NCBI GenBank assembly: GCA_964058845.1
Contig: CAXKVR010000189.1
Location: 1-64,000 of the forward strand
Reading direction: 5' to 3'
Source of the DNA: Carex sylvatica
Taxonomy: Eukaryota; Streptophyta; Magnoliopsida; Poales; Cyperaceae
Length of the DNA stretch: 64,000 bases
Shown: piece by piece, positions 1 to 11,232 of the stretch
Numbering within the stretch: the first letter of the stretch is position 1
How the letters are laid out: every line of letters begins with the position of its first letter
Notes under the pieces: generated by a model
Databases searched by the model: none
Seen by the model: the letters and a program-made list of their open reading frames with translations, nothing else
Told to the model about the DNA's origin: nothing
Translations under genes and position numbers: made by a program

Positions 1-147
1 CTCTCATCTCTTATCAAGAAATTAAGTCGACAAATACCAAATTACTCGATCAAATTGATCTAAAAAGACGGGTAGAAAACAAGCATGTTTAAAACCACCC
101 GCTAACAACTAAATTAAGTCGATATTATCATAAAAAGATCAAATTAC

Positions 148-3100
148 CTACAACTTCAGCATTCGCTGCTTGTTACTGTAACTAGAAATTCCGCAACTGG
201 ACTGACTCTCCTCATTAGGTATTACTTTAAGCAACTCCGCTTCAGGGAAAGATGAGTTGCATGGTATGTCAAGGAGCAAGTCTTCATTTGAAAAATCATC
301 ACTGCATTTTATTGGTGAATCCATTGCTTTCATGTCAGGTGGGGATGAAAAAAGACCACAATGCTCTTTACCAACAACACTCAGATTTGGTTGGAGCAAA
401 CCATTTGTACCGACATTCGTGTCTGGCAAGGGATATGGGATCCATTTTGGGCTGCTCATTATACCACCACTAGCCCCTGAAGTTCAAAGTTCATACAGAA
501 AATAAGTATCACTATTTTGTTATATTAGATGGAAACCATACGGTAGCACAGCAATCCTTTCCATTTTTTTTCTTGTGTGTGGTGTGTGTGTGTGCGGGTG
601 GGGGGGGGGGGGGGGGGGGGGGGGGGTTGAACCTGAACTGTCGTAATTCATTAGATTACGTGGCCTCTTGAGGGATGCCATGCTTGAACCAGACCCATTT
701 GCCGGCATTTTTCCTAAACTTCTTCCATTCTTTTGCTCCTTTTCCTAATAAGAAAAAGGGAAATAAATAATGAATAACCAAATTGGTAAGACGAATCAAC
801 AAGAAAAAAAGAATATTCAGTACCTTAATCTGCTCATAAGAGTGGGCCCATTCAGATTTCACAGAGTTGTTTAATAAAAGCCTCCTGAGAGACTTCCAGT
901 CCTCCAAATTTACCCCTGAAAGGCTGAAATTGAAAAGCCCCTCTTTGACAAGCTTTTGAAATCGATTTAAAGTCTCTATGAATTGTGAAGAACTAAACAA
1001 GCTCCTTAGACTGCATTTCATTAGATGTGAGAAACTATGAAAATTAAAACAACAAAACCATGGAGAGAAATTTAGAAAAACAAAAATTGTTGATAAGTTG
1101 TACTGAGCTTGTGACTTAAACAAGAACAAGAGATGTACTTCTTATTGGGTTCTTTTTCTGTTAAATTGAGGTAATATTAGATGTTTAACTCTCCACATCA
1201 TAAGAAAGTAATAAAGAGCTCTTTTTTCCAAATAAAGTTTGATGCACTGCAGTGCATAACATCAACATGTGCACTTCTCGGCTTACCATGTAGGAGCTTA
1301 AAATAATAAAGGCATGATATAATCTTACCCTGCAGGAGATTGCATTGAATCAGCAGGAGAGAGATACTTGTGCAGTTGCCATTGCTCATCATATGATAAT
1401 TTTTTTGAAAAGCACTCAAAATTTATAATCTCCTGCAAAAACAAAATTCACATAAAAAAGATCATTTCCCTGGAGAGATGAGGGGGAGGAAGGTGGTGTT
1501 TTGACCGACCTTCAAATCAAGTGAAGCCAGTGATGGATCACACGCAACACGGATGCTAGATTGCTTTTCAATTTGGAGTGAATCCCTACAAACAGTAAAT
1601 AACTTTCAGTTCTATATGTTTTTCCAACTTTTAACAACCCAATTTTGTCGTTACACAAGTAAAATTTGTACATGTACAAATAATACTCAGTAGTTTAGGT
1701 TGGTTTTAACAGGTGTATTATGATAAATGACAAGCTTTACAATTACCTATCATGAGTTCCTTATCTTAACTGATTGACCTAAAATCAATTCAAGTGAATT
1801 TTATAGAAAATAGTTAATAGAACAATCTAGCACAGCAATTTTGGTTCTATACCTTGTTTTTGGTTTAACCTCAACAAAAAGTGCCCCCGATCTTTTCCCC
1901 TTTTCATCAGAGCTCATACAGCTCAAATGGACAGCTCCATTTCTCTCTCCCCTATTAGGAGGGGTAACACATGGACCTTTCAAATCAGTTGGCACAGAGC
2001 TTGCCTCTGATTCCTCCTCCACTAACTTTGATTTTGATTTCGATTGTGATTTTGAGTTTGAGTTCAAAATCAAGATGCTGCCAGATCCAATCTCAATTGA
2101 GTCGGTCGAGTCCATTGGGTTCAAGGTCTCGGCTGGGTAAACCAGGTCTTCTTCTGACGCGGCAGAGAGAGAGGAGAGGGGTGTTTCATGGAGTATGGTG
2201 TAAAGATCCTTTGTGAGCTGCTCAACACGGGTCGACTTTGGCCGTGGGACACCTGTCCGCTTCTTTGAGGGTACCAGTGGGTCCCACATGTTAGATTGTG
2301 AAGAACCTGGAAAAAAAGAGAAGTGAATGATCATAGACTTGTGAAAGGTTCTTACAGAAAAAAAAAAATTATATGCACTTAGAGAAAATTTCATTTAAAG
2401 TGCAACTCTCACTAATAATTGGTTATAAAATATTCAAACAATAAGTGATTGGCAAACCAATTTCTAGGAATTGACAACTCTATTTCTCCACATTGCTTTT
2501 ATGTTGTAAATTTTAACATTTACAAGTTACAACATAAAAAGGATCAAGCTTGGTATACAATAAAATAAACTACCAAAATCATACCGGTGAAGTCGCTTGC
2601 ATCATATTGTGCACAACTTTCAGAATATGAGACACCTGAACCAGAATAAGAGCTCGACCTGGTATTACTATTCCAGTCAGTTGTCTCACTAGCTCGTTTG
2701 AAATTCTGACCCGAGAAAGAGTCATTGCTTTCCACTAATGATCTAGGTTTTGGATTAGGTTTCTTCTTGGGTACCCTATGGGCTTCCTTCTGGTGCTTGG
2801 ACTGGGCCATTTTTGATACTGGTACTGGTACACTTCTCGGCTTGACTGGCTGAATGTCTTCTGACTCTATTATCTCTCGCACATGCAATGGAGTGTAATT
2901 TGCAAGAGAACCTTTAGTACGCCACCTAGATCCACAGGCATTGCACAGCACAGGTTTTTCAGGAGGTCCATTTCGCCAGAGTGGTGTACCTGTTGTACCA
3001 GTGCATACCAGTTTAGTAGTGAAGCATATTAATTTGAAGAATTGAAATAACGTTGCGCTACAAAGGATTACAGTAAAACTGGTCAGGTATCTACCGGTGG

Positions 3101-4127
3101 GGAGGTCATAGTACGGGATACAACAGAATTGTACCAGGATGGTACAATACCTCAGTTAACCCTCAGACTGCTGTACTGCAATTAAAATAATAGAAAATAA
3201 TAAATTGAGGTAAACTGTTGCCCCATCATCCATGTTATGGGCTGGTAATCAGGTACAATATAGACAAAGCATTACAATAATAATGTTCATTGTAAATTTT
3301 TATGTAGATAGTTGAATATATATACTTTGAAAAATTAGCTTGTAATACTTATCTAGATAGTTGTATATATATATATACTTTGAATAATGATGTTCATTGT
3401 ACAAGTAAAGGGAATTTTGAGATTTGTTATAAGCTGAATTTGGTACCAATCAACTCAGCTAATTTACAAGAATTTCAATCTGCATAAACTACATGAACAG
3501 CCTGAATTATGAAACTAGTTACACACCGATTTCAAGAACTATGTAAGACACAGAGGTATCTAACTCTAAATTTGAGGTCAATATCTAATTCTAGAATTTC
3601 CCATAATAGAAAATTTTGAGATTGTATTAATAGATAGCATTCCTATATTAAGATTACAAATATTTATGAAGTAGAAGCACAGAATATTGTCTGACAAAGC
3701 TGGATACACTTGTGTTTTTACAAAGACTACTACACAAATGTTTCTCCAAATCAAAATCTGAATCCCTTTTGTTTAAACTAGTACCAGTATAAATTTTACT
3801 TTCACACAGAGTTCAGCTCATAAAATTTAGAATCGAACAAAACAAAATTACTAGAGAGTAACATTTCTAACAAAAACATTGAATAATTATAGTCTCATAA
3901 TTTTTCGGTGTGATTTATCAATATGTTAAGAGGAATTTACAAAGTCAAATTGTTTCTTCACATTTGAATACAGTATAAGATTTATTGGGGCAGAAAAGCA
4001 AATATGAGATTTGCCTCTGGACGAAATCAAGTAGGTGGAAATTACGAAAAATTAAGTTTATAAAAGAGAAAATTAAGAGGAGCTCACTTGTAACTCCACA
4101 ATGACGACACGGTCCTTGCTTTCCCAT
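148..4127 (-). CDS. GATA26-like: GATA-type zinc-finger transcription factor with DEUBAD/ASXH-like domain (GATA26/27 class), 8 exons
   Basis: Nuclear DNA-binding factor of the plant GATA26/27 group. Exons, read on the minus strand: 4127-4088, 2989-2585, 2306-1853, 1585-1510, 1432-1329, 1010-824, 744-633, 476-148. All junctions are GT..AG, phases match, and the 1707 nt encode about 568 aa. The start is the MGKQGPC ATG typical of the group. The GATA finger (aa 7-31) is C-X2-C-X18-C-X2-C with [12 protein letters not shown] in the loop; it is split between exons 1 and 2 by a 1.1-kb intron. Exon 2 also has a basic stretch (KKKPNPKPR). Exons 5-6 (aa about 325-425) match the ASXH/DEUBAD region that follows the finger in this group. 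Exon 6 could instead start at 1034 and add 8 aa in frame. The donor of intron 7 is a weak GTTCAACC followed by a C26 run. The group assignment is from remembered family sequences. Confidence 0.9.
601..626. repeat. Homopolymer G26 tract with adjoining GT repeat in GATA intron 7
   Basis: Twenty-six G follow a TGTGTGTGTGTGCGGGTG stretch on the plus strand, so the GATA pre-mRNA reads C26 followed by a CA repeat. The tract starts six nucleotides inside intron 7, next to the donor at 632-631. It is a slippage-prone site and a possible G-quadruplex/i-motif. The exact length in the assembly may be unreliable. Confidence 0.95.
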
Positions 4128-4460
4128 GAATTAATCACCAAAAAGCGAACAAAAAATCAGAAAAGAAAGGGGGAAAAAAATTGAGCAAATTGAAAGGGAA
4201 AAGGAGCTACGAATTCTGATAGCGCATCATATCAAAGAGCGTACAAGAAGTCATCTCCTACAAAACGACGACACAACTTTTCGAGAAAAAATAGAAATCT
4301 CAAAGGAAAGATTATTGTGCTAGTTTTCTAGTGTATTTTGTTCTCCTTTATTTTTTTTTTTAATTTCTGGTCTTCTTTGTTCTCTTTTAGAGACCTGAGA
4401 GAGAGAGAGAGAGAGAGAACGCAAGGCATAGAAAAAGGAAGAAAGGGAGATGTTGATGGA
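4128..4460 (-). promoter_or_regulatory. Probable 5' leader/proximal promoter of the GATA gene with a GA/CT microsatellite
   Basis: Non-coding sequence directly upstream of the GATA start codon. It contains a (GA)n tract at about 4397-4418, which is (CT)n in the sense direction, plus T-rich stretches. Pyrimidine-rich leaders of this kind are common in plant genes. No convincing TATA box could be fixed, so the transcription start is unknown. Confidence 0.45.
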
Positions 4461-4509
4461 ATAAAACCCAAAAAGAAAAGATTTTCGAGGTCAGATGTGG
4501 GCTGAATGT

Positions 4510-4612
4510 ATTAACAGAGTAGTTTACACTTCATGCAGCGCATGAACTATAGAATTAAAACAACGACGCATCTGGTTCTTGCGCTGCATGAAGCTTAAAC
4601 TGATCTGTTAAG
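4510..4612. other. Stem-loop with about 38-nt imperfect arms upstream of the GATA gene
   Basis: The left arm (4510-4547) and right arm (4575-4612) are inverted copies with about seven mismatches. Both carry the core CTTCATGCAGCGCA and its complement. The loop is about 27 nt. The size and pairing suit either a plant microRNA-type foldback or a very short terminal-inverted-repeat relic. No flanking target duplication was recognised and no known miRNA was matched. Confidence 0.6.
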
Positions 4613-5522
4613 ATCTTTTGCCTCCTATGTGAGGGGTTAAGTTGGAATATGTAGCAATCTAAGGTCAAAGAAAGATAATTATTTCATTAACCATAATTAT
4701 TTATCCTGTATATAATAATAATAATAAATACAGCGCAAAAGATAGTGGTAGAGAGAAGAAGAAGAATAGGTATGGGGTGGGGGCAACGCTTTCAGAAAAT
4801 TTATTTTATTGATTATTTAAGTTGGAATTTTTTTTAATGACTAGTGTGCTATGGGCTAATTAGGCCTCAATTAGTGCTTTAGTCTTCATTTTATTTTATT
4901 TTTGGGGGTGTTAGTTCATAAGCAATAAACAATTGTATGTTAAAAGTATGCAAATAACATAATCATGCAAAAAATTCATGATTTTTTTTAGCAGTAAAGA
5001 GCTTTTAGCTAAATTATGACCAAAATTTTTATTAATATCCAAATAAAATTAAATTTCAAAATCTGTTCAAACCGTAAAAATTTTCTGCGAAAATTATTTG
5101 CGGTTTTGATTTTGAAATTCCAAAACTGCAAAAAAAAAGCGAATAATATATTTTTTTTTTATTATTATGGTTTGATACTGATTAAATAATGCATGAATAA
5201 CATTTTCATGGGCGCTTCTAAATTCTAATATCTTGTATAAGTGTGTATATTTTATGATGAAAAAGTTTATAATTTATTTGTTTGAGATTGATTAGTTAAT
5301 ACGCATAAAAATTTGTATACAAGTCGTTCTATTTTTTTTTTTTTAAATATATGTTTCTGAAATTTAGTTGCTAATTGGTACCGATAAAAGTGGTCCATAA
5401 ATAGTTGTATCCAAATCATTTCTGGTTAGCAAATTTATTTAGTCTAAAATAAAAAAGTAAATAATTCGAATTGACCTGCTAAAATAATCGGCTCTGCTTA
5501 CATATTCTGTTTTTTTTTTTCT
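4613..5522. other. AT-rich intergenic sequence, no gene seen
   Basis: Short A and T runs and a small (TAA)n tract near 4715. No coding pattern, splice-like structure or repeat of note was recognised. Confidence 0.6.
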
Positions 5523-6178
5523 GGGGGAATTTCATGTATACTCCTCAAAAACTTCAATATTACATATTTCCTCCTCTAAATTTTGAAATTACGTATTCCC
5601 CCCTCTAAATTTCAAAAACCCACATATTAATCCATTTTATTGTCTTCTGTATTAAAACTAATTCTAAATTTATAAAATACCTATTTTACCCTTCATTAAA
5701 AGTATGAAATGCCCCATTAAACTCAAATTTGAATTTGAAGGGTTCCTATACCGTCCCATCCGCGTGCATCGTAATAAAATTATTTTGTGTTTGCTTCAAG
5801 ATTCATGCTAATCTAGCCTGCACGGATCTCAAAGCAATTTTGATCCGCATGTATAGCATTAAAATCTGTGCACATTGCTTCAATATTCGTGTGTCTTACT
5901 TCCAGATTCGTGTTGACATAGCGCTCACAGATCTTAAAGCAATTCGGACGGTAGAGGAATCTTCATATTCGAATTGGAGTCGGATGGGCGTTTTATGCCT
6001 TCTAATAAAAAGGTAAAATAGGCATTTTATAAATTTAGAATGTGTTTTAATATAAAATACAATAAAATGGGTAGATATGTGAGTTTTTAGAGTTTAGAGG
6101 GGAAATATGTAATTTTAAAATTTAGAGGGGGAAATACGTAATATTGAAGTTTTTGAGGGGTATACGTGAAATTGTCCC
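5523..6178. mobile_element. Non-autonomous element with about 200-bp terminal inverted repeats
   Basis: The left end (5523-5720) recurs inverted at about 6010-6178. The shared core is CATGTATACYCCTCAAAAAC, followed by matching segments down to AATTTATAAAATRCCTATTTTACC. The 280-bp middle carries repeated 'cagatcttaaagcaatt'-like segments and no transposase. Long arms with a short unrelated core suggest a Mutator-like MITE, but both flanks are T-rich and a target duplication cannot be fixed. Confidence 0.75.
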
Positions 6179-6599
6179 ATTTTTTTCTTCTAGAATTTGT
6201 AATGTTGAAAGTTGAGAATAAAGGTATCTATCTATTAAATATTCATTGGTTAATTAAAAATGGTATATCAGATGATCTCAAATTATATATTATTTTGTTG
6301 ATTGAACTTTTTGTTGTTTTAGATTTATTAGATGATGTGAAAATTAAATTAAATTGTGAGATGTGCACAGATTTTTGTTAAAGATTAATTTGTGTATTTT
6401 CAAAAATTAAAAGTCGTTAATTTGTAGAATTTCACATTATCAGAAAATAAAATTGCTTTTTTTTTTCTTTCACAAATTGCGCTGTTTCTTTAATATCTTT
6501 GATAATAGATTATAAATTGTCATAATTTTTGGGATCTGATGATCGAGATATATATAAACATGATCAATTTTGTTTAATTGACATGATTTAAATAAAAAA

Positions 6600-6990
6600 G
6601 GGGAAATTTCGTTTGAGATCACTAAACTTTATCATTTGTCATTAATTGATCACTCAAGTTTGATTTATTTATTTTTAGTCAATTAACTTTGTTATTTATC
6701 CCAATTAAGTCACTATATATTTTTCATCTAAAATGCTAACGGAATATGCTCATTTCGTTAATATTTTGAATGAAATATATTCATTCTGTTAGTATTTTAG
6801 ACAGAATGAGCATATTCCATTAATTTTGAACAGAATGAGAATATTCCTTTAAAATTTTTGATGAAAAAGTATAGAGTAACTTGGTTGAAACAAATGACAA
6901 AATTAAATAAATAAAAACGGAAAAATCAAACTTGAGTGACTAAATCGTAACAAATGACAAAATTTAATGAACTCTAACAAAATTTACCTA
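6600..6990. mobile_element. Foldback MITE with about 130-bp inverted arms
   Basis: The arms begin GGGAAATTTCGTTTGAGA on the left, matched on the right by the complement of AAATTTTACC-type ends. Both arms contain CATTTGTCA, a CACTCAAGTTTGAT block and a TTTTTCATC block. The centre holds inverted copies of a GGAATATGCTCATT-like segment. It has no coding capacity. Confidence 0.75.
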
Positions 6991-7152
6991 AAAAAAATAA
7001 ATAAATAGACTACAAGGTTGCAGAATGATTTGGATATGAAAATTGGCTTGGTACCTAAAGGTCATGAAATAGAGTTGGCCCAAGCCGAACGATAAGAATT
7101 TCGATCTATTTAAAATATAAATGATACACTTTAAGATATGTGCAAATTTTAT

Positions 7153-7262
7153 GGTTCTAAATAGCATGCTATAGCGTTTTCGGACCGTAAAAGCTATGAC
7201 GCTATAGCAGTACTATATAAACATAGCACTATTTTTTTAACCATTCCGCTATAATACGACAA
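7153..7262. mobile_element. Fragment of the CTATAGCG hAT-like family
   Basis: It starts with GGTTCTAAATAGC and contains several CTATAGC(G) motifs, like the better preserved copies at 23705, 29152, 34318 and 62954. The second end is degraded and no 8-bp duplication is clear. Confidence 0.5.
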
Positions 7263-8790
7263 ATTCTATTTAAATCTTTGATAAATTTACATTAATTGAA
7301 TGATTTAGACTTAACATGATTCTATCAGATATTTTACCCTGATTTGAATTCCTACTCCCACCCAACAACATATTGAGCAAGAACAATACAGAAAAAAATT
7401 GATGAATCTTCTTTTGTTTTCGGTGATCCAACTTTTTGAATTGTTGGTTCTTTAAAGAAAAATGGGAAGAGAAATTAATTGAGAATTTGAGATAACGGTT
7501 CTGGTCTTTTATATATAAAAACATCAAATTAGTTTTTAACATTTTATTTTAACAAAGTTGTTATTCAATATTCATTAGATGATACAATTTTTTTTTATAT
7601 GGTTTCTGTTTCATAAGAGTCTTGAAATTAGTTGTTTTCTATTGAAATGACGCATACAATTGATAATTTAGAGTAGGTCCGATGCTCATCAGACCCATTT
7701 TGGTTCGATGGACTCAATCACCGTTCAATCTGTATTAAGATGCATGCAATCTGCTTTAAAATATGTATGTGTCTGCTCTAATTTCTGTGCACACAGATCT
7801 TAATGTGGATCGGACGATGTTAGAGCTCATTTGATTAAAAAATAGATTCAATGCCTATCGATCTACTCCGTTCTCTCAAATTGAATGTTTATGAATTTAT
7901 TTTTACTTAGAGATAGGATTCTGAAATAACAATTTGTTTTTTTTACAAGTATTGATGTTGACTGCATGATACAGACAGAATTGGCTTTGCACACCATATA
8001 TTTATTCTTCTTGACAATTTATATTTTCTTGACAAGAAAGATAGCATGTTTGAGATTAATTAACCTGTAAGTAAAAAAAATATCATCCGTAAATATTATC
8101 ATTTTTATATTTGTTGATAACAACTTTTGTTGGTTGAGACTGATCTGATGACCTGAAAAATAACGAGAGGTATATCAAAATTTCTAATATGATTTGAATT
8201 TTAGTACTTTCAAAAACTTTTAATTTGAAGAATTTTTTAATTAAAGAAATATCTTCTTGGTCATTTCAAATTGATAAAATGGTAAAATAAAATAGAATAA
8301 ATAATAGTTCTTTTTTTCGTTTGCAAATTCTAGGGTAGCAAAATAAAGTTGCTAGAATTTGAAGAAAACTAATTAATGCGATCGCTTCCTGTGCTCAGAT
8401 ACTGATTAAAATAAATCTGCATTCTTGATCCTATATTATATAATATCATCATGAATTATGGGATTGGATGAGTCGATATCCGACATGAATGAAAGAGTAA
8501 GATTGATTAATTTGTGTAATTATTTAGATGAATTAAATTATGGTTATTAATTAAATGAAAGACAAAAATTGGAAGAGAGAAAATTGGCCTATTAAAGCCC
8601 ATGTGAAATTCGGCCTAGGATCCGTTTGGAAGAGGATACAAAGTCCATGTAGTCATGTAGACCACTTATAATGCATAATGAATTTATGATCAATTAATCT
8701 TCCCTATGTATTGTTAAATGCTCCTCCACTTATTAGATGGTAAATTTGACATTATAAATTAGAGAGCTATAACCTTGAGCTATATAAACT
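7263..8790. other. AT-rich intergenic sequence, no gene seen
   Basis: Only short chance ORFs. A segment at about 7675-7830 (ggtccgatg ... cagatcttaatgtggatcggac) resembles segments near 5750-5960, 35440-35560 and 36150-36230, suggesting degraded copies of a dispersed repeat. Confidence 0.5.
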
Positions 8791-9184
8791 AGTCTGGCTA
8801 GTATGATATCGGTGTTATATGACATTAAATTCAAAATCTATTGGATAGATTTCAAATAATTAATTCAAACCGTTCAAACCGATTTACTTTATGAGTTATG
8901 CGTTTCAATGCATAATTTTTATTTTTTCGAGTTATTTTAGTATCAAATCAAGCAGTCAAAAATATTAAAAAATGAATGTGTTAAAATTAACTTAAAAACT
9001 TACATTTGACCGCTTGACTTGATACTAAATAAATTTGAAAAATTAAAATTTTTGCATGTAAATGCACAACTAATAAAATAGATCAATTTAAACGGTTTGG
9101 ATTCACCATTTCAAGTCGATTACGTATATTTTGGAGTTAGTGTTATATAGCCTAAAATGACACTAATGTTATACTAACTGGACT
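8791..9184. mobile_element. Foldback MITE, about 390 bp
   Basis: The arms start AGTCTGGCTAGTATGAT and end with the complement of CAGAGTCCAGTTAGTATAA. Internally, AAACCGTT..CCGATTTACTTTAT is mirrored by AATAGATCAATTTAAACGGTTT, and the centre is a mirrored GTCAA/TTGAC block. TATAAAC occurs on both flanks and may be the target duplication. Related elements lie near 32010 and 34003. Confidence 0.7.
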
Positions 9185-9839
9185 CTGTATAAACCCCTTT
9201 CCTTGAACAAAGACCTTTACTTCTCCCTCCTTTCATTTTGGCCTTTGGAATTCCTTCTTCCCCACACCCTCTCATGTGTTGAGAACCTCTACCTCTAAAC
9301 TTTCAAGTTAGAAGAAGAAAAAGGAAGGTAGAAATTTAGATTTGAGGAGTAGCATTTAAAAAGTACATGCATGTTAGAGAATTCTCTTGCTTTCTCAATC
9401 AAATCCTAATTAAGTGAATACTCTGAATGTCTTCTCTCTTGAAAACTTTGAGCACAAACAAAAAAAGAGAAGGTCGAAACGAACCTCTTCTCTCCGACAG
9501 TCTAGATAGTCTAGAGAAGTATACTTAAATCAATTGATTTAATTTATATTCATTTTGGTTTGGTAATCGTTCTTTGATAGATCCTTGCATGGAAAATGAG
9601 CAATTTTTTTTGAAATTATATATCTCTCTTTGTCCTTGGGCGAGATCCTAACAGAATCTAGGTGCTGCATCATTTAATTGTACTAGTAATTAACCTCAAC
9701 TATTATATAGCTATATATCAATGTACCCCATGTTTTCCATGCATGAAGTTAGAATAATTCAGCTTCTACCATGCCTTAAAAAAAGAAAAGAAGTTAGAAT
9801 AATTCGATTGTTTTCATTCACGAAACTTGCTATGTAGAG

Positions 9840-10260
9840 TGAAAAAAACGTGCTGTGTCGTGCCGTGACTAACACGCTGTGACTTTGGTCTCGTGCCGTA
9901 CCGAGACTAAGTGAACAGTGACTCGTGCTGTGTCGGGACCAAAATATTAAGGGGTGGTTACAGCACATGAATGGTCACGGCACGCAAGTCAAATCGTGAC
10001 TCGCGTGCCGTGTCCAAACGTAATTGGTCACGTTTTTCTCATTTAACTAATTTTTCATAATTTAAGTTAGTTTCTTCAATATTCACCATTTGATTAAGAC
10101 CTAACGGTCCTAGTTACACATGACTCGCGTAATTATGTGCCGTGACCAAAATGTCAAGGGGTAGTCACAGCACACGACATATGAGTCACGACACAGAACA
10201 ATAATACGTGCCGTGCCGTTCCGTGACGGAGCCGGCTCCGCCGTGCCATTTTTCCCACGT
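9840..10260. repeat. GC-rich block of GTGCCGTGAC-like direct and inverted short repeats
   Basis: Many variants of GTGCCGTGACC and its complement GGTCACGGCAC occur. A unit of about 90-100 bp (GTGACTCG ... GACCAAAATATTAAGGGGTGGT) near 9920-9990 recurs near 10120-10200 with the same order of motifs. The right part has the palindrome GGAGCCGGCTCC (about 10227-10238). The block is clearly more GC-rich than its surroundings and has no real ORF. It is probably a degenerate transposon end. Confidence 0.6.
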
Positions 10261-10763
10261 GGATTAAATGACAAAATCAAAAGGTAGAAATTAGGAAACA
10301 ATTCTCATTGAATCCCATTATGTCATTTGCCTACAAGAAACAAAATGGACAGACATTGATAGGGTGGTACTAAAAGAGAATCGGTACAACATAAATCTAC
10401 AAGCAGAGGGTGCAATTGGTGACATGATGCTTGCATGGAAAGACAATACATGCACCAAGGTTGACCCTCAATTAATACCTACGTACACTCTTTGTCACGC
10501 TACAAATATAATTTAGAAATCTACTTTTATAATATATATATTATTTGAAGGAGCAACCTTCATCTTTTTAATAATTCTTGTTTACTATACATAATGTCTT
10601 TATCATGGTTTGCACTCAAAACAGTCACAGAAAAAAAGAAAAGAAAAGAAACACCAAGGAGAAGTTATCATTTATTACATTACTAATTGAACGGGGTTTT
10701 TACTTTCATCTAATATATGGACAAACAATTACAGCTACTAAATTTATTTTCCTTGCACATTTT
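10261..10763. other. Intergenic sequence, no gene seen
   Basis: AT-rich sequence between the GTGCCGTGAC block and the CACTA element. Only short chance ORFs. Confidence 0.5.
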
Positions 10764-10784
10764 CACTACAGTAGAATGATTTTT

Positions 10785-10925
10785 CTGCGACTACTTCTGC
10801 GACCGGCGTCTTCTCCAGCCATAAATAGTTGATTTTTTTCAAAAAAAAAAAAAGAAAACAAAAAACAGTAGCGACCAGGATTTTTTGCGACTATTTCTGC
10901 GACCGGCGCCTTCCCCAGTCGCTGA
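10785..10925 (+). promoter_or_regulatory. Left subterminal repeat zone of the CACTA element
   Basis: Repeated TTCTGCGAC(C) motifs in direct and inverted orientation, for example CTGCGACCGGCG near 10797 and 10898 and CCAGTCGCTG near 10915. Such motifs bind the element-encoded accessory protein in En/Spm elements. Confidence 0.7.
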
Positions 10926-11034
10926 AAGTTTTGGTAAAAAAAAAAAAAATCACACGCCTTCTTCTTCTCCCTGCCAGAACCCTTATTCGCGCGCCCCAAA
11001 ACATCCCTAGCCGCGTGCTTTCTCCTCCCCGCCT

Positions 11035-11232
11035 TCTTCTCCATTTCTCTGTCTCTCGCTCTCGCCAAAAACCCTAGTTGATCCTGCCACCTTCCTTCTC
11101 CGTCTCTCTGTCCCCTTCTCTTCCTCTCTACGAAACCCAAAAATCTGACAGCCGCCCTCTCTGCAAAACGCAAGTGCCAAACAGCCGCCGGTGTCAGACC
11201 GTCGTCTCCGCCACCTTTCTCTTTGAAGGTAT
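11035..11232 (+). other. Pyrimidine-rich leader-like segment inside the CACTA element
   Basis: CT-rich sequence with AAAACCCTAG and a possible splice donor at GAAG/GTATCC near 11226. It resembles the 5' leader exon of a plant-type transcript, probably the transposase transcript. An ORF runs through it but matches no known protein, so no coding claim is made. Confidence 0.35.

Noticed and set aside
520..632. Proline/histidine/threonine-rich ORF end ([14 protein letters not shown])
   Set aside because: It is translation of the C26 run and CA repeat within intron 7.
1801..2216. Plus-strand ORFs overlapping GATA exon 3
   Set aside because: They mirror the minus-strand coding exon, whose splice phases and family match are convincing.
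3945..4087. Open frame continuing past GATA exon 1 (MGKQGPC...)
   Set aside because: The frame beyond codon 13 is intron: GTGAGC is a good donor and splicing to 2989 restores the complete GATA finger.
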